64,000 bases of DNA, taken from contig CM048557.1 in NCBI GenBank assembly GCA_026413225.1, positions 24,034,871 through 24,098,870 on the forward strand. Direction: 5' to 3'. The notes beneath the pieces are model-generated. The model had not been told where the DNA came from. It did not search any database and saw only the letters and a program-made list of their open reading frames with translations. The DNA comes from Otis tarda (lineage: Eukaryota; Chordata; Aves; Otidiformes; Otididae). Every line of letters starts with the position of its first letter. The stretch's first letter is position 1. Below are positions 1 to 12,246 of the stretch, piece after piece. The position numbers and the translations under genes were made by a program.

Positions 1-635
1 TTGCTCAGAGCCATGTCCAACTTGGCCTTGAATTCCAGGGATGGGGCATCTACCAGGCCATCTATTCCAGTGTTTCACCACTCTTATTGTAAAAAATTTC
101 TTCCTTGAGTCTCATCTAAATCTACCCTCTTTCAGTTTAAAACCATTACCCCTTGTCCTATCGCAACAGGCTCTGCTGAAAAGACTGTTGCCATCTTTCT
201 TATAAGCCATCTTTAGGTACTGGAAGATCACTATAAGGTCTCCCCAGAGCCTTCTCTTCTCCAGGCTGAAAAACCCCAACTCTCTCAGCCTGTCCTCATA
301 GGAGAGGTGCTCCAACCCTCTGATCATCTTTGTGGCCCTCCTCTGGATTCACCCCCACTTCTTAGGCTGGGAGCTCCAGAGCTGGATGCAGTACTGTAGG
401 TGGGGTCTCACCAGAGCAGAGTAGATGGGGAGAATCACCTCCCTCAACCTGCTGACCATGCTTCTTCTGATGCAGCCCAGGATGCAGTTGGCTTTCTGGG
501 CTGCAAGCATGCATTGCCGGCTCCTGTCAAGCTTCTCATCAACCAATGCCCCCAAAGCCTTCTCTTCAGGGCTGCTCTCAATCCATTCTCCACCCAGCCT
601 GTGTTTGTGCTTGAGATTGCCCTTACCCATGTGCC
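1..635 (-). mobile_element. CR1 LINE fragment, 3' part, cut by window edge
   Basis: Read on the minus strand this is the last part of a CR1 LINE ORF2 (end of the reverse transcriptase and C-terminal region). Recognisable peptides include [36 protein letters not shown] and [20 protein letters not shown]. The element is 5'-truncated near 635, as is usual for CR1, and its 3' end lies beyond position 1. The coding frame is interrupted: two open pieces, 349-666 and 112-327, lie in different minus frames, so it is dead. GC content is well above the flanking DNA. Confidence 0.93.
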
Positions 636-1911
636 TCTTCCAAGTCATGGATATTAAATAGCACATAGGCCAAGGACTAGTGCCTACTCTAGAAATATTG
701 CAACTCAGTTTGTGGTACTTTTTTCAGACATATTACCTTGCTATTTGCTACGTGCTACATTGATTTTGTGTTATTCTACTCTCTAAATCAAAATGTTGTG
801 AGCCAAAAGATGGAAACGTAACATTGATTTTGCTGTCTTCTTCAAGCAAGCCTATAATCTTCCAAAACAGGATATCTAGCTTCTTACTTCATGGTGGGTT
901 TGTATGTACAGCAATCACAAAATTTTCAACCACAACTCTTTCTGTCAATCCTTATGGATTCTGTATGCTACCCTCATTAAACTTTTAAGTTACTATGTTC
1001 AGAAGAAGGCATTTAGTTTCTGCTAGAGTTGGTTCTAACATACCTTTCTGCCAAATAAAAAATAGGCATAGTTATTGCATATTTAACTTTCTGTATGTTA
1101 TTACTGACATTTTTCAATTTTCATTCAGTGCTTTACTATAGTAGTATTATACTATACTAGTGGTACTTTGAAAATTCTTTACTCTTAACCAGTTTCTCAA
1201 AGATCTCTCTTTGAGGGGTTTTTTTTCCTCCTTTATCCATTTTCTATAATCTAGTTCTTTTCTGTTCTATTCAGTGCTATAATTTTCCTTTTTTTTCCCC
1301 GTTGGTTTGTTATAATATTTCTTCAATTTCTACACTTAAACAATATATAGTTTTAAAAATATAAGTGTCAACTTTTTCCTTTTTATGTAGTAAAATGGTG
1401 TTAGGGAGCCAATAATCTTCTTTCAGCCTCACTCAGAAAGAGGCTTTTTTCATAAAATGTCACCTGACTTTATTTTCTTCTGCTTACATAGACCATTACC
1501 ACTGATGCTAGCATTCTAGTCATATAAATCACACCATCAAGCTTCATTATTTTCAGATTTGTCAAATATGTACTCATAAATGAGTAACTTCTCAGGCTTT
1601 GGATTACAGTCACCCCAAGAATTCCACTGATAAATTATGGTTCCAGTTCATATAATCTCTCTGTATTGAAATTTTGAACTAAATCCTTCATATTTCACTT
1701 TTGCATTTTGTTTCAGTGTTTTCTATCTCAATAAAGCACTTCAGTATGAAAATGGAGCTGGTTAAAAATAAGGTCCTAGGCAGTAATACTGTGCCACTTC
1801 TTTTTGATAAGGTTTAAACAATGTTTTGCAGTCTTCCCATGTGACAATGGACTTCTCACTGGGCTTGCCTGGTACTCTGAGTCCAGGACTCTCCCTTTCT
1901 GTATATTGCCC
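636..1911. other. AT-rich sequence without recognised features
   Basis: No gene, RNA or repeat recognised. Sequence is AT-rich with short T runs; open frames are short and look random. Confidence 0.6.
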
Positions 1912-2444
1912 TGGGCTGGTTTTGGCTGGGATAGAGTTAATTTTCTTCAAAGTAGCTAGTAGGGGGCTATGTTTTGAATTTGTATGGAAAACAGTGTTGA
2001 TAATACAGAGGTGTCTTCCTTATTGCCGAGTAGTGCTCACACAGAATCAAGGACTTTTCTGCTTCCCATACCACGCCACCAGCGACTAGGCTGGGGGTGC
2101 ACAAGAAGCTGGGAGGCGATACAGCTGGGACAGCTGACCCAAATTGACCAAAGGGATATTCCATACTGTGTGATGTCATGCTTAGCATATAAAGCTAGGG
2201 GAAGGAAGGGAGCAAGATTTGGAGTAACGGCATTTGTCCTTCCAAGTAACTGTTACGTGTGATGGAACCCTGCTTTCCTGGAGGTGGCTGGACATCTGTC
2301 TGCCAATGGGAAGTAGTGAATTAATTTTTTGTTTTACTTTGCTTGCATCCACATCTTTTGCTTTACCTGTTAAACTGTCTTTATCTCAACCCATGAGTTT
2401 TCTCACTTTTACTGTTCCGATTCTCTTCCCCCATCCTGCTATAA
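1912..2444 (+). mobile_element. Solo, truncated LTR of an avian endogenous retrovirus (ERVL-like)
   Basis: The segment matches, from memory, a common avian LTR. It starts with a block around GGCTGGGATAGAGTTAATTT, has a middle part with GGGACAGCTGACCCAAATTG and AAGGGATATTCCATAC, a TATA-like box (CATATAAAG, about 2188-2196), and a late part with TCTTTATCTCAACCCATGAG. No internal retroviral region is seen on either side, so it is a solo LTR. It stops short of the expected 3' end and is therefore broken. Divergence from the remembered family looks moderate, suggesting an old avian insertion. The family call (ERVL-like) is less sure than the LTR call. Confidence 0.75.
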
Positions 2445-2640
2445 TATGTAATTTCAAGACTGTGAGTTATACTTTTTTTTTCTTTTTTGCAATGCTGCCT
2501 ACACAACTCAACACTGAAAGCATAAAAAGCATTGCTTCCAATTTCTCCTGTCACACCAGCGTCACAAACTGTACTAAGGGGATGTAAGTAGACTCTTCAA
2601 ACCATATTTTCTTCAGTCCATTCTGTCCAAAAGTATCTTT

Positions 2641-3540
2641 CTTTGCAGATGACACCAAGTTGGGTGGTGGTGTTGATCTGTCTGAGGGTAGGGAGGCCCT
2701 TCAGAGGGATCTGGATAGGCTGGATCGCTGGGCTGAGCTGAATGGGATGAGGTTCAACAAGGCCAAGTGCCAGGTCCTGCACTTTGGCCACAATAACCCC
2801 ATGCAGCGCTATAGGCTCGGAGCTGAGTGGCTGGAGGACTGTGAAGAGGAAAGGGACCTGGGGGTCTTGGTTGATGCTCAGCTGAACATGAGCCGACAGT
2901 GTGCCCAGGTGGCCAAGAGGGCCAACGACATCCTGGCCTGCATTAGAAATACTGTGGCCAGCAGGAGCAGGGAGGTAATCATCCCCCTGTATTCAGCACT
3001 GGTGAGGCCGCACCTCGAGTATTGTGTTCAGATTTGGGCCCCTCACTACAAGAAAGGCATTGAAGCCCTGGAACGTGTCCAGAGAAGGGCAACAAAGCTG
3101 GTGAGGGGTCTGGAGCACAAGTCTTATGAGGAGCAGCTGAGAGAGTTGGGATTCTTTAGTCTGGAGAAGAGGAGGCTCAGGGGAGATCTCATTGCACTCT
3201 ATAGCTTCCTGAAGGCAGGTTGTGATGAGCAGGGGTTTGGCCTCTTCTCCTAGGCAACAAGCAGGACCCGAGGAAATGGCCACAAGTTGTACCAGAGGAG
3301 GTTTAGATTGGACGTGAGGAAAAACTTTTTCTCTCAAAGAGTGGTCAGGCACTGGAATGGCCTGCCCAGGGAGGTGGTGGAGTCGCCGTCCCTGGCAGTG
3401 TTCAAGAGACGGCTTGATGAGAAGCTACAAGATATGGTTTAGTAGCTGTGGCAGCAATGGTAGTGGGAAGACGGTTGGACTAGATGATCTTATAGGTCCC
3501 ATCCAACCATGTGATTCTATGATTGATTCTATGATTCTTT
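2641..3540 (+). mobile_element. CR1 LINE (CR1-J/E-like), 3' 0.9 kb, best preserved copy
   Basis: This 5'-truncated LINE starts inside the reverse transcriptase at the catalytic FADD box ([10 protein letters not shown], from about 2642). It continues through [34 protein letters not shown] and [20 protein letters not shown]. The frame is open from 2642 to a TAG at 3251-3253, a likely CAG-to-TAG change. It then stays open in the same frame to a second TAG at 3440-3442, the probable natural end of ORF2. The 3' UTR ends with GGTTGGACTAGATGAT and the 8-bp ATTCTATG-type tail at about 3513-3540. One stop in about 267 codons makes it the youngest-looking CR1 here. Subfamily assignment is tentative. 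Confidence 0.95.
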
Positions 3541-3614
3541 GCTTTCATATTTCTTCTGAAACCTAAATTTTAACCGTTTCACACTGTAGTCTATACATTA
3601 ATTTTCTCAGGTCA

Positions 3615-4493
3615 AATCATAGAGTCATAGAATGGTTAGGGTTGGAAGGGACCTTTAAAGGTCATCTAGTCCAACCCCTCTGCAAGGAGCACAGAAATCT
3701 TCACCTAGATCAGGCTGCTCAGACTCCCAGCCAATCTGGCCTTGAATGTTTCCAGGGATGGAGCATCTACCACCTCTCTGGGCAACTTGTTCCAGTGTTT
3801 CACCACCCTCGTTGTAAAAAAAATCTGCCTCCCTCTATTTTAAAATCATTACCCCTCATCCTATCACAATAGGCCCTGCTAAAGAGTTCTCCCCATCTTT
3901 CTTATAAGCCATCTTTAGGTACTGGAAGATTGCTATAAGGTCTCCCTGGAGCCTTCTCTTCTCCAGGCTGAACTCACAGGAAAGGTGCTCCAGCCCTCTG
4001 ATCTTCTTCATGGGCCTCCTCTGGACTTGCTCCAACTGGTCCACGTCCTTCTCATGTTGAGCAATCCAGAGCTGGATGCAGTACTGCAGGTGGGGTCTCA
4101 CCAGAGCAGAGTAGAGGGAAAGGATCACCTCCCTCGACCTGCTGGATACACTTCTCTTGATGCAGCCCAGGATGTGGCTGGTTTTCTGGGCTGCAAGCAC
4201 ACAGTGCTGGCTCATGTTGAGCTTCTCATCCACCAGCACTCCCAAGTCCTTCTTCTCAGGGCTGGTCTCGATCCATTCTCTGCCCAGCCTGTATTTGTGC
4301 CTTGGATTGCCACAACCTAGGTGCAGAACCTTGCACTTGGCCTGGCTGAAGTTCATGCGGTTGTCATGGGCCCACCTCTCCAGCCTGTCAAGTTCCCTCT
4401 GGTTGGCATCCCTCCCTTCCAGCGTGTCAACAGCACCACACAGCTTGGTGTCATCAGCGAACTTGTGAGAGTGCACTTTATCCCACTATCCAT
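3615..4493 (-). mobile_element. CR1 LINE, 3' 0.88 kb, minus strand
   Basis: Begins on the plus strand with the reversed CR1 tail (TCATAGAATGGTTAGGGTTG) and ends inside the reverse transcriptase. Minus-strand translation carries [58 protein letters not shown] and [13 protein letters not shown] in one frame (3856-4476). An in-frame loss of about eight residues follows RGLEHLS before FSLEKRRL. The last part of ORF2 is out of frame. It lies tail to tail with the plus-strand CR1 at 2641-3540, about 75 bp apart, and belongs to a different subfamily. Confidence 0.95.
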
Positions 4494-7400
4494 TAGCAGC
4501 CTATTTTTACCTTTCTGGATTGATCCAACCAAATAGACATTTACTTAGCAGTTCCACTCTATCCTGTAAAGTTTGTGAAATCAGAATGACAGTTTTCAAC
4601 CAGAGCAGAAGATAAATCAATGAACCAATTAAGTCATCCTGAGCACTAAACTGTTAACTATGATAATAGTTAACATTTGATAAACTGTTGGCTATGACAA
4701 TAAGTTGGCACAATGATCATTTTTTATGTACCTTCGAGGCTATCTTATGAACTTAATCATAAAGCCTCAAGTAATGACACAGTATGTCCTTTTCTTTTTA
4801 TCTTTCCATTTATATATGATATAATAATTATCAATGTACTTATATGACAAGTAAGCTAAATACAAATTTGCCAAGCCTATTAAATTTATAGCTAAACGTT
4901 TTCCACAAGATGATGGTGGAACCTCTACTGATTGCCTACTTGCACAACGCTGAGTTCTTTTAGCTAAGTAATATTACAAGGGATATGTTCATGCTCAAGG
5001 CATGGAGAGTACTTCTGATGCAATATCACCATTTAAAATGACAGCTGCAAATGTCTTTGGTGATAATATAGGTCTAACTTCTGTCCTCTGCAGTAGCAGT
5101 GATCTGCAAAAGGGATGACTTGACATCATAACCTACTGGGAAAAAAATAGGGTCTAGATTAATAAGATACCAACTTTTACTTTTCTTTTATCAGAATTTC
5201 CCAATCAATGTCTGCTTAAAGTAAGAAATGCTGCTTCTTCAACATTATTTATCAAATTATGAAAACAGCTTGTAGAGGGAAAAAAAAAAGCCTCCAAAGC
5301 TGTAAAGAAAGAAAACTTGCTGAATAAGTATTAAGATATAGACAACATGTACATTAGAGTCCAGTGTTGCAGTAACATGGATCAGAACAGAAAATGGTTT
5401 CCAGGAGCACAGAACACTGCTAGCCATCATTGCCAGAGAAGATATGTACATCTCATGATACCTGCAAAAAGAAACACAAATTTGCAATAACCCATAATAC
5501 ATGAATCATGAAACACACACAAACAGAAATCACTGCTCTTCTTACTGCCAAGCATAGCATTGATGGTCAGACTTTAACAAGCCAAGCCTTCATCCAGCAA
5601 GATCCTGTCACATTTTGATTAGTTTAAACGTGCCCATTGTTAAACTACTGTCATCTCTGACTACACTTTTTTTTTTTATGTTGGAGGACACGGTTATGTG
5701 AGTTTAACTGGATTTCTGTGGCTAAAAAGAAATACTGTATAATGATGAAAAAATGTTTACTTTTTCATATCAGGTCTGTCAACTGCTCTCGTTTGGAGAG
5801 GATAAAAGTTGAAATAGAACAAGCTCTTCCCATCAGCAAATGGCAGTCAGGTTATGTGACAGGTTGTCAGAGATGACAGGACCCCACAGTTCTTCATAAT
5901 ATAAACACAGAGAATTGTCCATCTTCATCAAATTAGTAGAAAATTTCTACTGTCCCATTCCTAATGGAATTGTACTTATTCTGCCAAGGTAGGGGAATTT
6001 TAAAGCACCCCTGGAGAAGAAATCAGAGAAGTTACAATAAGCACCCGTCATCAATACAAAAAAGCCACACTCTTCATTTGCTGTCTCTCTTAAACAAAAA
6101 CACACACAAATAACTACCAAATTCCCAGTCCTTCTAGACAGCTGGATTGTAATAACTGAAATTCACATCCAATCAATGCAAATGTTATTAGGCTGTGTGT
6201 TCCTTTTTGTCTGTTCCAGCTGACTGGATTGTTGAGTCAGTGCACAGAAAAGCAATGTTTGCTTTCAAGGACCATGGATTACCAAGTGACAGAGTCATTA
6301 GAACAATTCCTAAGGAGGAAAAATACAATTGACATTAACATTAATCCTGGGAAAAAAAAACATCAGATTAATTTGGCCAGAGGCACTGACTACATGTATT
6401 TTTAAAAATCATTAGGACTAGTTCTTGGCCTATTTAAAAATCAGCCAGATAGGAAAGAAGACAAGAAAAGAAAATGTGTGTGTGAATGATGGAATGCAGA
6501 AGACGACACACTTCATCTGGCAGAGAGTGAATCTACTATGAAAAATTAATCCTATCCATATGAGCGCCAAATATAAAGGGAAGGGAAAGAACAGCAATTT
6601 CAACTCTTCTGCAGAGAGGGACAAAAGTTAAAGACATTTTATAGGACTGAGGGAGAAAACAATTCTCTTGTGTATGAAGGAAAGAAATACAGGAGAGGTT
6701 TCTATCAGATTGTCCGTGATCCTATCTTACAGGGTTATCTTTATATAAGAGCCTAGCAACATGCACAAATACAGGTTTAATAAATCATTTAAGATTTCAA
6801 GTCTATCATTTGCCCACCTGTTTTGTTAGACACTATGAAGTTCTATACAATTTTCTTGCTGGACTTTCTGATGAATTTGCCATAGCCCTTTACTTAAGAG
6901 CATCACTACTAATAGTGTGTTTAGTGTCAGAAAAATAAAGAGACTATCCTTATGTCGACACTTTTGAGATCCTGATGATACACCCATCATAAGGAAATAC
7001 AACCAACTGCTATTTGCAATTAAAGAGATATGCGGACAATTACTAGACATAATATTTTTTAAAAGGTACCTTTCTCTTCCAGTAACTCAATATTCAAGAT
7101 CATACCGGGGATAATCCAAGGTTTGAAGACAATTTTCTGTTGAATAAAAAAAAAATAAGAATGAAATATTGCATATGGACACACAGTAAAAATCTCTGTG
7201 GAAACAAGTTATCCACCAGTAATCTAATTACTTGTTGCTTGCAGAACTTCAATCTGTTAATTATCTCCATTTATACTGAGTAACCTCTCCATTTCTAAGA
7301 ATCATTAAAGGTCCATTCAGGTTTCTGAAACTATTTAACATCTTTTGTGTCCAAAAACATACAGCATCATCAAGCTTTCAGACCTCAAAGGTAGGGTTAT

Positions 7401-10400
7401 GTCTGTGGATATATTTATGTACTTCACATTGTAGTCAAATAAGTTGGAAAAATAACTGATTCACCATGTCTTTACTGTTTTATCATTATTTAAAAGATTC
7501 TTTATATATTTTTATGACTTCTAATATCAGTTGGAGATTAGCAGCAGATCTAAAACACCTAAACACCTGAAAGAAACACAAATCTAGTATCCACGTACAA
7601 TCCGAGCTTTTTTGCTTTTTTTACATTGGCCCCTCATCATGTTTCAGTATATATTGAGAACATTTCAGTTTTCACATTAAATATTTTTGAGAATGTGTAT
7701 CCACATAACTATTTAAAGATTTAGATTTTAGTGGAGCCATTCTAAAAGACACTCAGTATGAAAACTGGACTCCTTAAGACTACAATCACCATTAGAAATT
7801 AAACACAATGTAAAATTTAGCCATCATGCTGTCCAGAGGAACCGTAGGATCTTTATTACAACACAACAATTAGAAACAACAATTAGGCATAAAAGAAATA
7901 AAAAATTAATTCCCCTAAAATATCAAACTGAGCAGCTTTGTAGGAAATATTAAGGTTTGAGAGATGCCTCGGTCTGTCCTGTCAAAGGTACCGAGAATTC
8001 TCAATTGAGAATAGAAGAAGGTGCTATCTCTACTTGGGATTCACAAGACCTGAAGCAAAATGAGTCCTTCTGACTTCGATAAGAGGAGCAGAAACAAATG
8101 TCCTTCCTTTGTTTAATATTCAACACAGTCATCAGGGATGAGGAAAATTAGGGTATTTGTATAGCAATATATATAGCTTATATGTGTGTATCGCATATGC
8201 ATTTTCTTATCAAAGCATGTATGAATCCTTTTTCTGTGTTTCTGAAGCATATTGCAAATCAACACAACCTTCAAGGTGGCTTTAGTTACTAAATACTCTG
8301 AATTATGTGTGGCAACTGAAGTGAATGCATATTAACTCAAAGTGGTTCATCTTAAACAGACATGCACTGAAAACAATCCCTCATCATGTAATTGTTGACA
8401 TGGTTTTCTGAGAAGTGTGATGTTATAATCAAATTTCTCTCAGTGCAGAAGGACAGATAGGAAATTCATTTGTTCATAACCCACATGACTGTTCTAACCA
8501 CTTGGATGGATATTGCATGAAAAGGTGGGTATTGACTCATTCATCTTCACCTGTGCACGCTGAGAACACTCTTCTTTTGAGAAGACAAACTTAGTAAAAT
8601 CCCTGTGATATCCTACCTCCTCACTGAAGTCAAAAAAAGCCTGTCACATAGACACGGAGAAACTTTATTCACAAAGTACTCTGCAATCATGAAAATATCT
8701 CTGTACATTTTAAGAATTAACATCTTCCTACACTCTATCATTTAACACCTGGAATTGTGTAGGCAATATAAACTACTCTGCAGTTAGATACTAAGAACAA
8801 TAGTAATACTGATATTTTCTAACAAACTAACTTAGAAAACAATGGTGTAGGGAAAAGAGACTTCTTCAGTACTGAATAATTCTGTTACATCAAAGCCTTT
8901 AAAAGCCCTGACCCTGATACTCCAGAGATGCCTGGATTTTTTTTTTAGCTAACTTATTTCACCTACTCCAGGCTGTATTTGAAGTAAAGAAAGCTGAATG
9001 GCCACACTCTGTATCTTATTAAAACATACCACAGTGTGTTACAGGTTAAATGAAGCCAAAGCAACTAAGACAAGTTTTGCTTTTAGGACACTGCATAAAT
9101 GTGGAATTTCTGGGTTTTTTTTGCCAGTGTGCTTGCTTTATCCTAACTGACACTGGATAAGTGGCTCCACAATGTCCTCTGTACTTCAGTGTGAACTTTC
9201 ACATAAGGTCCTGTGTACAATCCTCATTGTAATAGATTGCTATATTGTTTTAATAGGTTAATAGATGTGGAAACTCACTGAACTTTTTACTGCTTTCAGG
9301 AGCTCAGAAGAGAAATACTTCAGTGTGAATTTTTACTTTATTAACAAAGAGACATTTAGAAGAAGGTTTCCACCTACGAATTCAGTACTATGTTGCCTGA
9401 CTTTTCCAAGATCACTACTGAAGTTTTTAGAATAGGCACCTTAGATTCATCAAATATTCATTCTACTAGAGGAATATTATTTCCTCCCTATTTTCATGTG
9501 AATTTAACTGTTGAGAAAAGTATTTGTTTGACTGTTTGGAGATTACAGCCTGTTTTCCAATCAACAAGAAGAATGATGTGAGTAACAGCAGTTGAAACAC
9601 TCTCTTCTTAATACTCCCTATCAGTATTACTGTAGCCTATACAGGACAATATTTGTGACTTCACCCCACTTCCAGCAGAATAACTAGATTTGCACAGACG
9701 TCATGGAAATAGAAATTGGCCACCAAATCTTTATGACCAATGAGTGTGAAAAACCAACTATTCAGTATGACTAGCAGAGCACAAATTGCATTTGTAGCCC
9801 TAAGACTGAAGAAAATACCCCAACTATAATTACTAAAGAACTAAACTAAAAGAACAACAGACCCCTTCTTCACCAAATATTCCTCTACTTACAAATTGAA
9901 GAAATTTGATCTGCAACCTTTGGAACATATTGAAAAACCCCATATGCTTCGAGCAGCTGTTTTTACATCTTCACAGAGTTAATCTCCCTTAGTGTGCAAT
10001 GTTACTGATTACCTCTAATACTGATTTCCACTAGAACCTGAGAAAACATCCAACCAAACATGGACTCAGTCTTTCCTGCAGTGATGTCACATAAAATGCT
10101 GGAGAACTATAAAAAGAATTTAACTACCCCAGAGATACATTCACACTGCATTGACAGCCCCAAATATGCCTTTCTAGGACTCCCTTGTTTCAATAAGTTA
10201 AGAGGCATAGCTTACATTTTTCATTCACACTATGATTTGACAGATATGATAATGGATCCTATTTCAGTGTTTATGAAAAACCTATAACATGTCAAGGGTG
10301 TCTTGCAGCTTTGGTTGCATAGCAGGCAGCTATGAGATGTTAGAGTAAGCTATACAGAATAATCTCATAGAGTTAAATGGGTTACTTTTAAAATTGAATT

Positions 10401-11132
10401 CTTTATGTGTAAGAAATACTTCCTTAATATTGAGGAATTACTATACTAGATAGAAAAATATTTAATGAGGCAAACGCATTATATTGATATGAGAACAATC
10501 TTCTAAACTTAGCTGCTTGAAAAGGATGTAATTTCCAATAGCTGATCAAATCAAATCTATTTCAAGATATATTAGTCAGCCTTCTTGGAAGCCTATAATT
10601 AGTGAGCCGTTAGTTGGGTCATCATTTTCATATGCAAAATCTGATGCTAAATAGTTTGTATTTCTAACATTTACTTTTTTTTTTTCTAAGTCATGCTACA
10701 GAACACAAAATGAAATAAAGCAGTGTATGTGAAATAAAAGGGTTGCTAAAGTTTTGTTATTTTCAGTGCAAAGAGACAAAAACAGAGGATGTAGTTTCCA
10801 AATGGACATGTGTATATCTATTTAGGAAGAAGGACATGAATTTACAGGTGGCATTGTCAACCAATAAAACATAGGAAGAAAACCCTACTTACTCACTTCC
10901 AATCCCACCACAGTCCCAAATTCTGTGAACTATCTACTTCAATGTGCATGGCTAATGGACACAGAACAGAGATCTGATATCGAAGTCATTGCAGGTTAGA
11001 TGATGGTATTTAGCTCTGAGGTGAGTACAAAAAAAAGAGGGCAATGCAAGGTGTGTATAGAGAGTTATTGTCGATAAAGGGCCGATGTGAATCTGTTCAA
11101 AGAATGTAACCTCAAAGACTGTCAGTCTGGAC
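4494..11132. other. Unique AT-rich intergenic sequence
   Basis: No gene, RNA gene or recognised repeat. Open frames (for example 5257-5502 minus, 6826-7050 minus, 10060-10287 plus) are short, hydrophobic or low-complexity and match nothing I know. An octamer-like ATGCAAAT lies near 6178, but one motif is not evidence of an element. This is part of the desert downstream of LRRC4C. Confidence 0.6.
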
Positions 11133-11235
11133 TTTCATTTGTGCTGTTGTCTTTGATAAATCCAGTGAGGAAGCCTGACAGCTTCATACCAAGTTACTGC
11201 ACTGAAGCTGTCTGCTAGAGACAGCACAAATGAAA
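11133..11235. other. Nested perfect hairpin, candidate structured RNA or fold-back element
   Basis: Outer arms are 15 nt and perfectly complementary: TTTCATTTGTGCTGT at 11133-11147 and ACAGCACAAATGAAA at 11221-11235. Nested inside is a second perfect 10-bp stem: GACAGCTTCA at 11177-11186 and TGAAGCTGTC at 11203-11212, with a 16-nt loop. The two stems are separated by an asymmetric internal loop (29 nt on the 5' side, 8 nt on the 3' side). A perfect 15-bp arm pair this close is unlikely by chance in 64 kb. I do not recognise it as a known microRNA or transposon. The large asymmetric loop argues against a standard pre-miRNA. Confidence 0.55.
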
Positions 11236-11978
11236 AAAAAAGAAAGCAAAGTAAAAAGTCCAAATAAAGAATGATGAGTTCCTCAACTTTATGTTAAAAA
11301 ATATCTCTGGGAATCAATCAATAGTTTAATATTCAGTGTTAAATCCCTGCCAGACCATATTCTTGTCAGTTTGTTATTAAGAGCACATGCACACATCTTC
11401 TAGTAAATATTACAAAAGATAAAAGGACTCTGGTATTATCGTTGTAACTTGTAAAATTATGGGGAAATGTGATATTGGTTGGCCATTTCACAAATTGTTA
11501 GACCTGTATCAGTGAAAATCATTCATATCTGTGCTCTTAACCTAGGATAGATCAGCAACCTCGGCCTCTGCAGAAGACCATGGTCCTTCAAGTTCCACTT
11601 TTAAGCATGTAGAGAAAGGCTCCAAGATACCACCTAAGTCTAAAAAGGTCACATCTACTTAACTTTTGGCAAATATTTTCCCTTGATCATGCCTGAGAAA
11701 TGTTTGACCTTGCTGGCATAGGTCAAACCTCCTTCAGAGAATATGTTACGTTCTGTTCCCAGTTAGCACTTTGTATGCAGAAACATCATTTCAGGAAAAA
11801 CAAGAAAGTTTAAGAATGTGGACAAGATGAGCCATGCCACTCAACTCAGGACCGGCAAAAACTTTCTGGACTAAGTTAAAGAAGAACCTTCAAATCTAGA
11901 GCCAGTGATCAAGATTTTTTCCTAGAAGACAGATTTTAGCCCCATTAGGCTAAGAGAGTAACTGAACATCCAGCTATC
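11236..11978. other. Unique sequence without recognised features
   Basis: Nothing recognised between the hairpin and the CR1 fragment; AT-rich with no long open frame. Confidence 0.55.
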
Positions 11979-12246
11979 TGTTGTGATAGGACAAGGGGTA
12001 ATGGTTTCAAAATAGAGGGAGAAAGATTCAGACTAGTTATAAGGAAGAAATTTTTTACAATGAGGGCAGTGGAACACTGGAACAGGTTGTCCGGAGAGGT
12101 GGTAGATGCCCCATCCCTGGAAACGTTCAAGGCCAGGTTGGATGAGGCTCTGAGCAACCTGATCTAGGTGAAGATTTTAGTGCTCCTTGCAGGGTGGTTG
12201 GACTAGATGATCTTTAAAGGTCCCTTCCAACCCAAACTATTCTATG
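11979..12246 (+). mobile_element. CR1 LINE, short 3' end fragment
   Basis: About 270 bp of the CR1 3' end. It starts at TGATAGGACAAGGGGTAATG, then the end of ORF2 (RLVIRKKFFTMRAVEHWNRL-type peptide), and the 3' UTR with GGTTGGACTAGATGATCTTT and CCCTTCCAACCC. The tail keeps only one ATTCTATG unit. Strongly 5'-truncated and non-coding. Confidence 0.95.

Noticed and set aside
1762-1950. Short frames around the LTR (1762-2587) as genes
   Set aside because: They lie in or beside a non-coding LTR and show no domain.
2660-3253. 197-codon open frame as a host gene
   Set aside because: It is CR1 LINE ORF2 (FADD box and C-terminal region) ending in the CR1 3' UTR.
3856-4476. 206-codon minus-strand open frame as a host gene
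   Set aside because: It is CR1 reverse transcriptase sequence, continuous with the CR1 3' tail.
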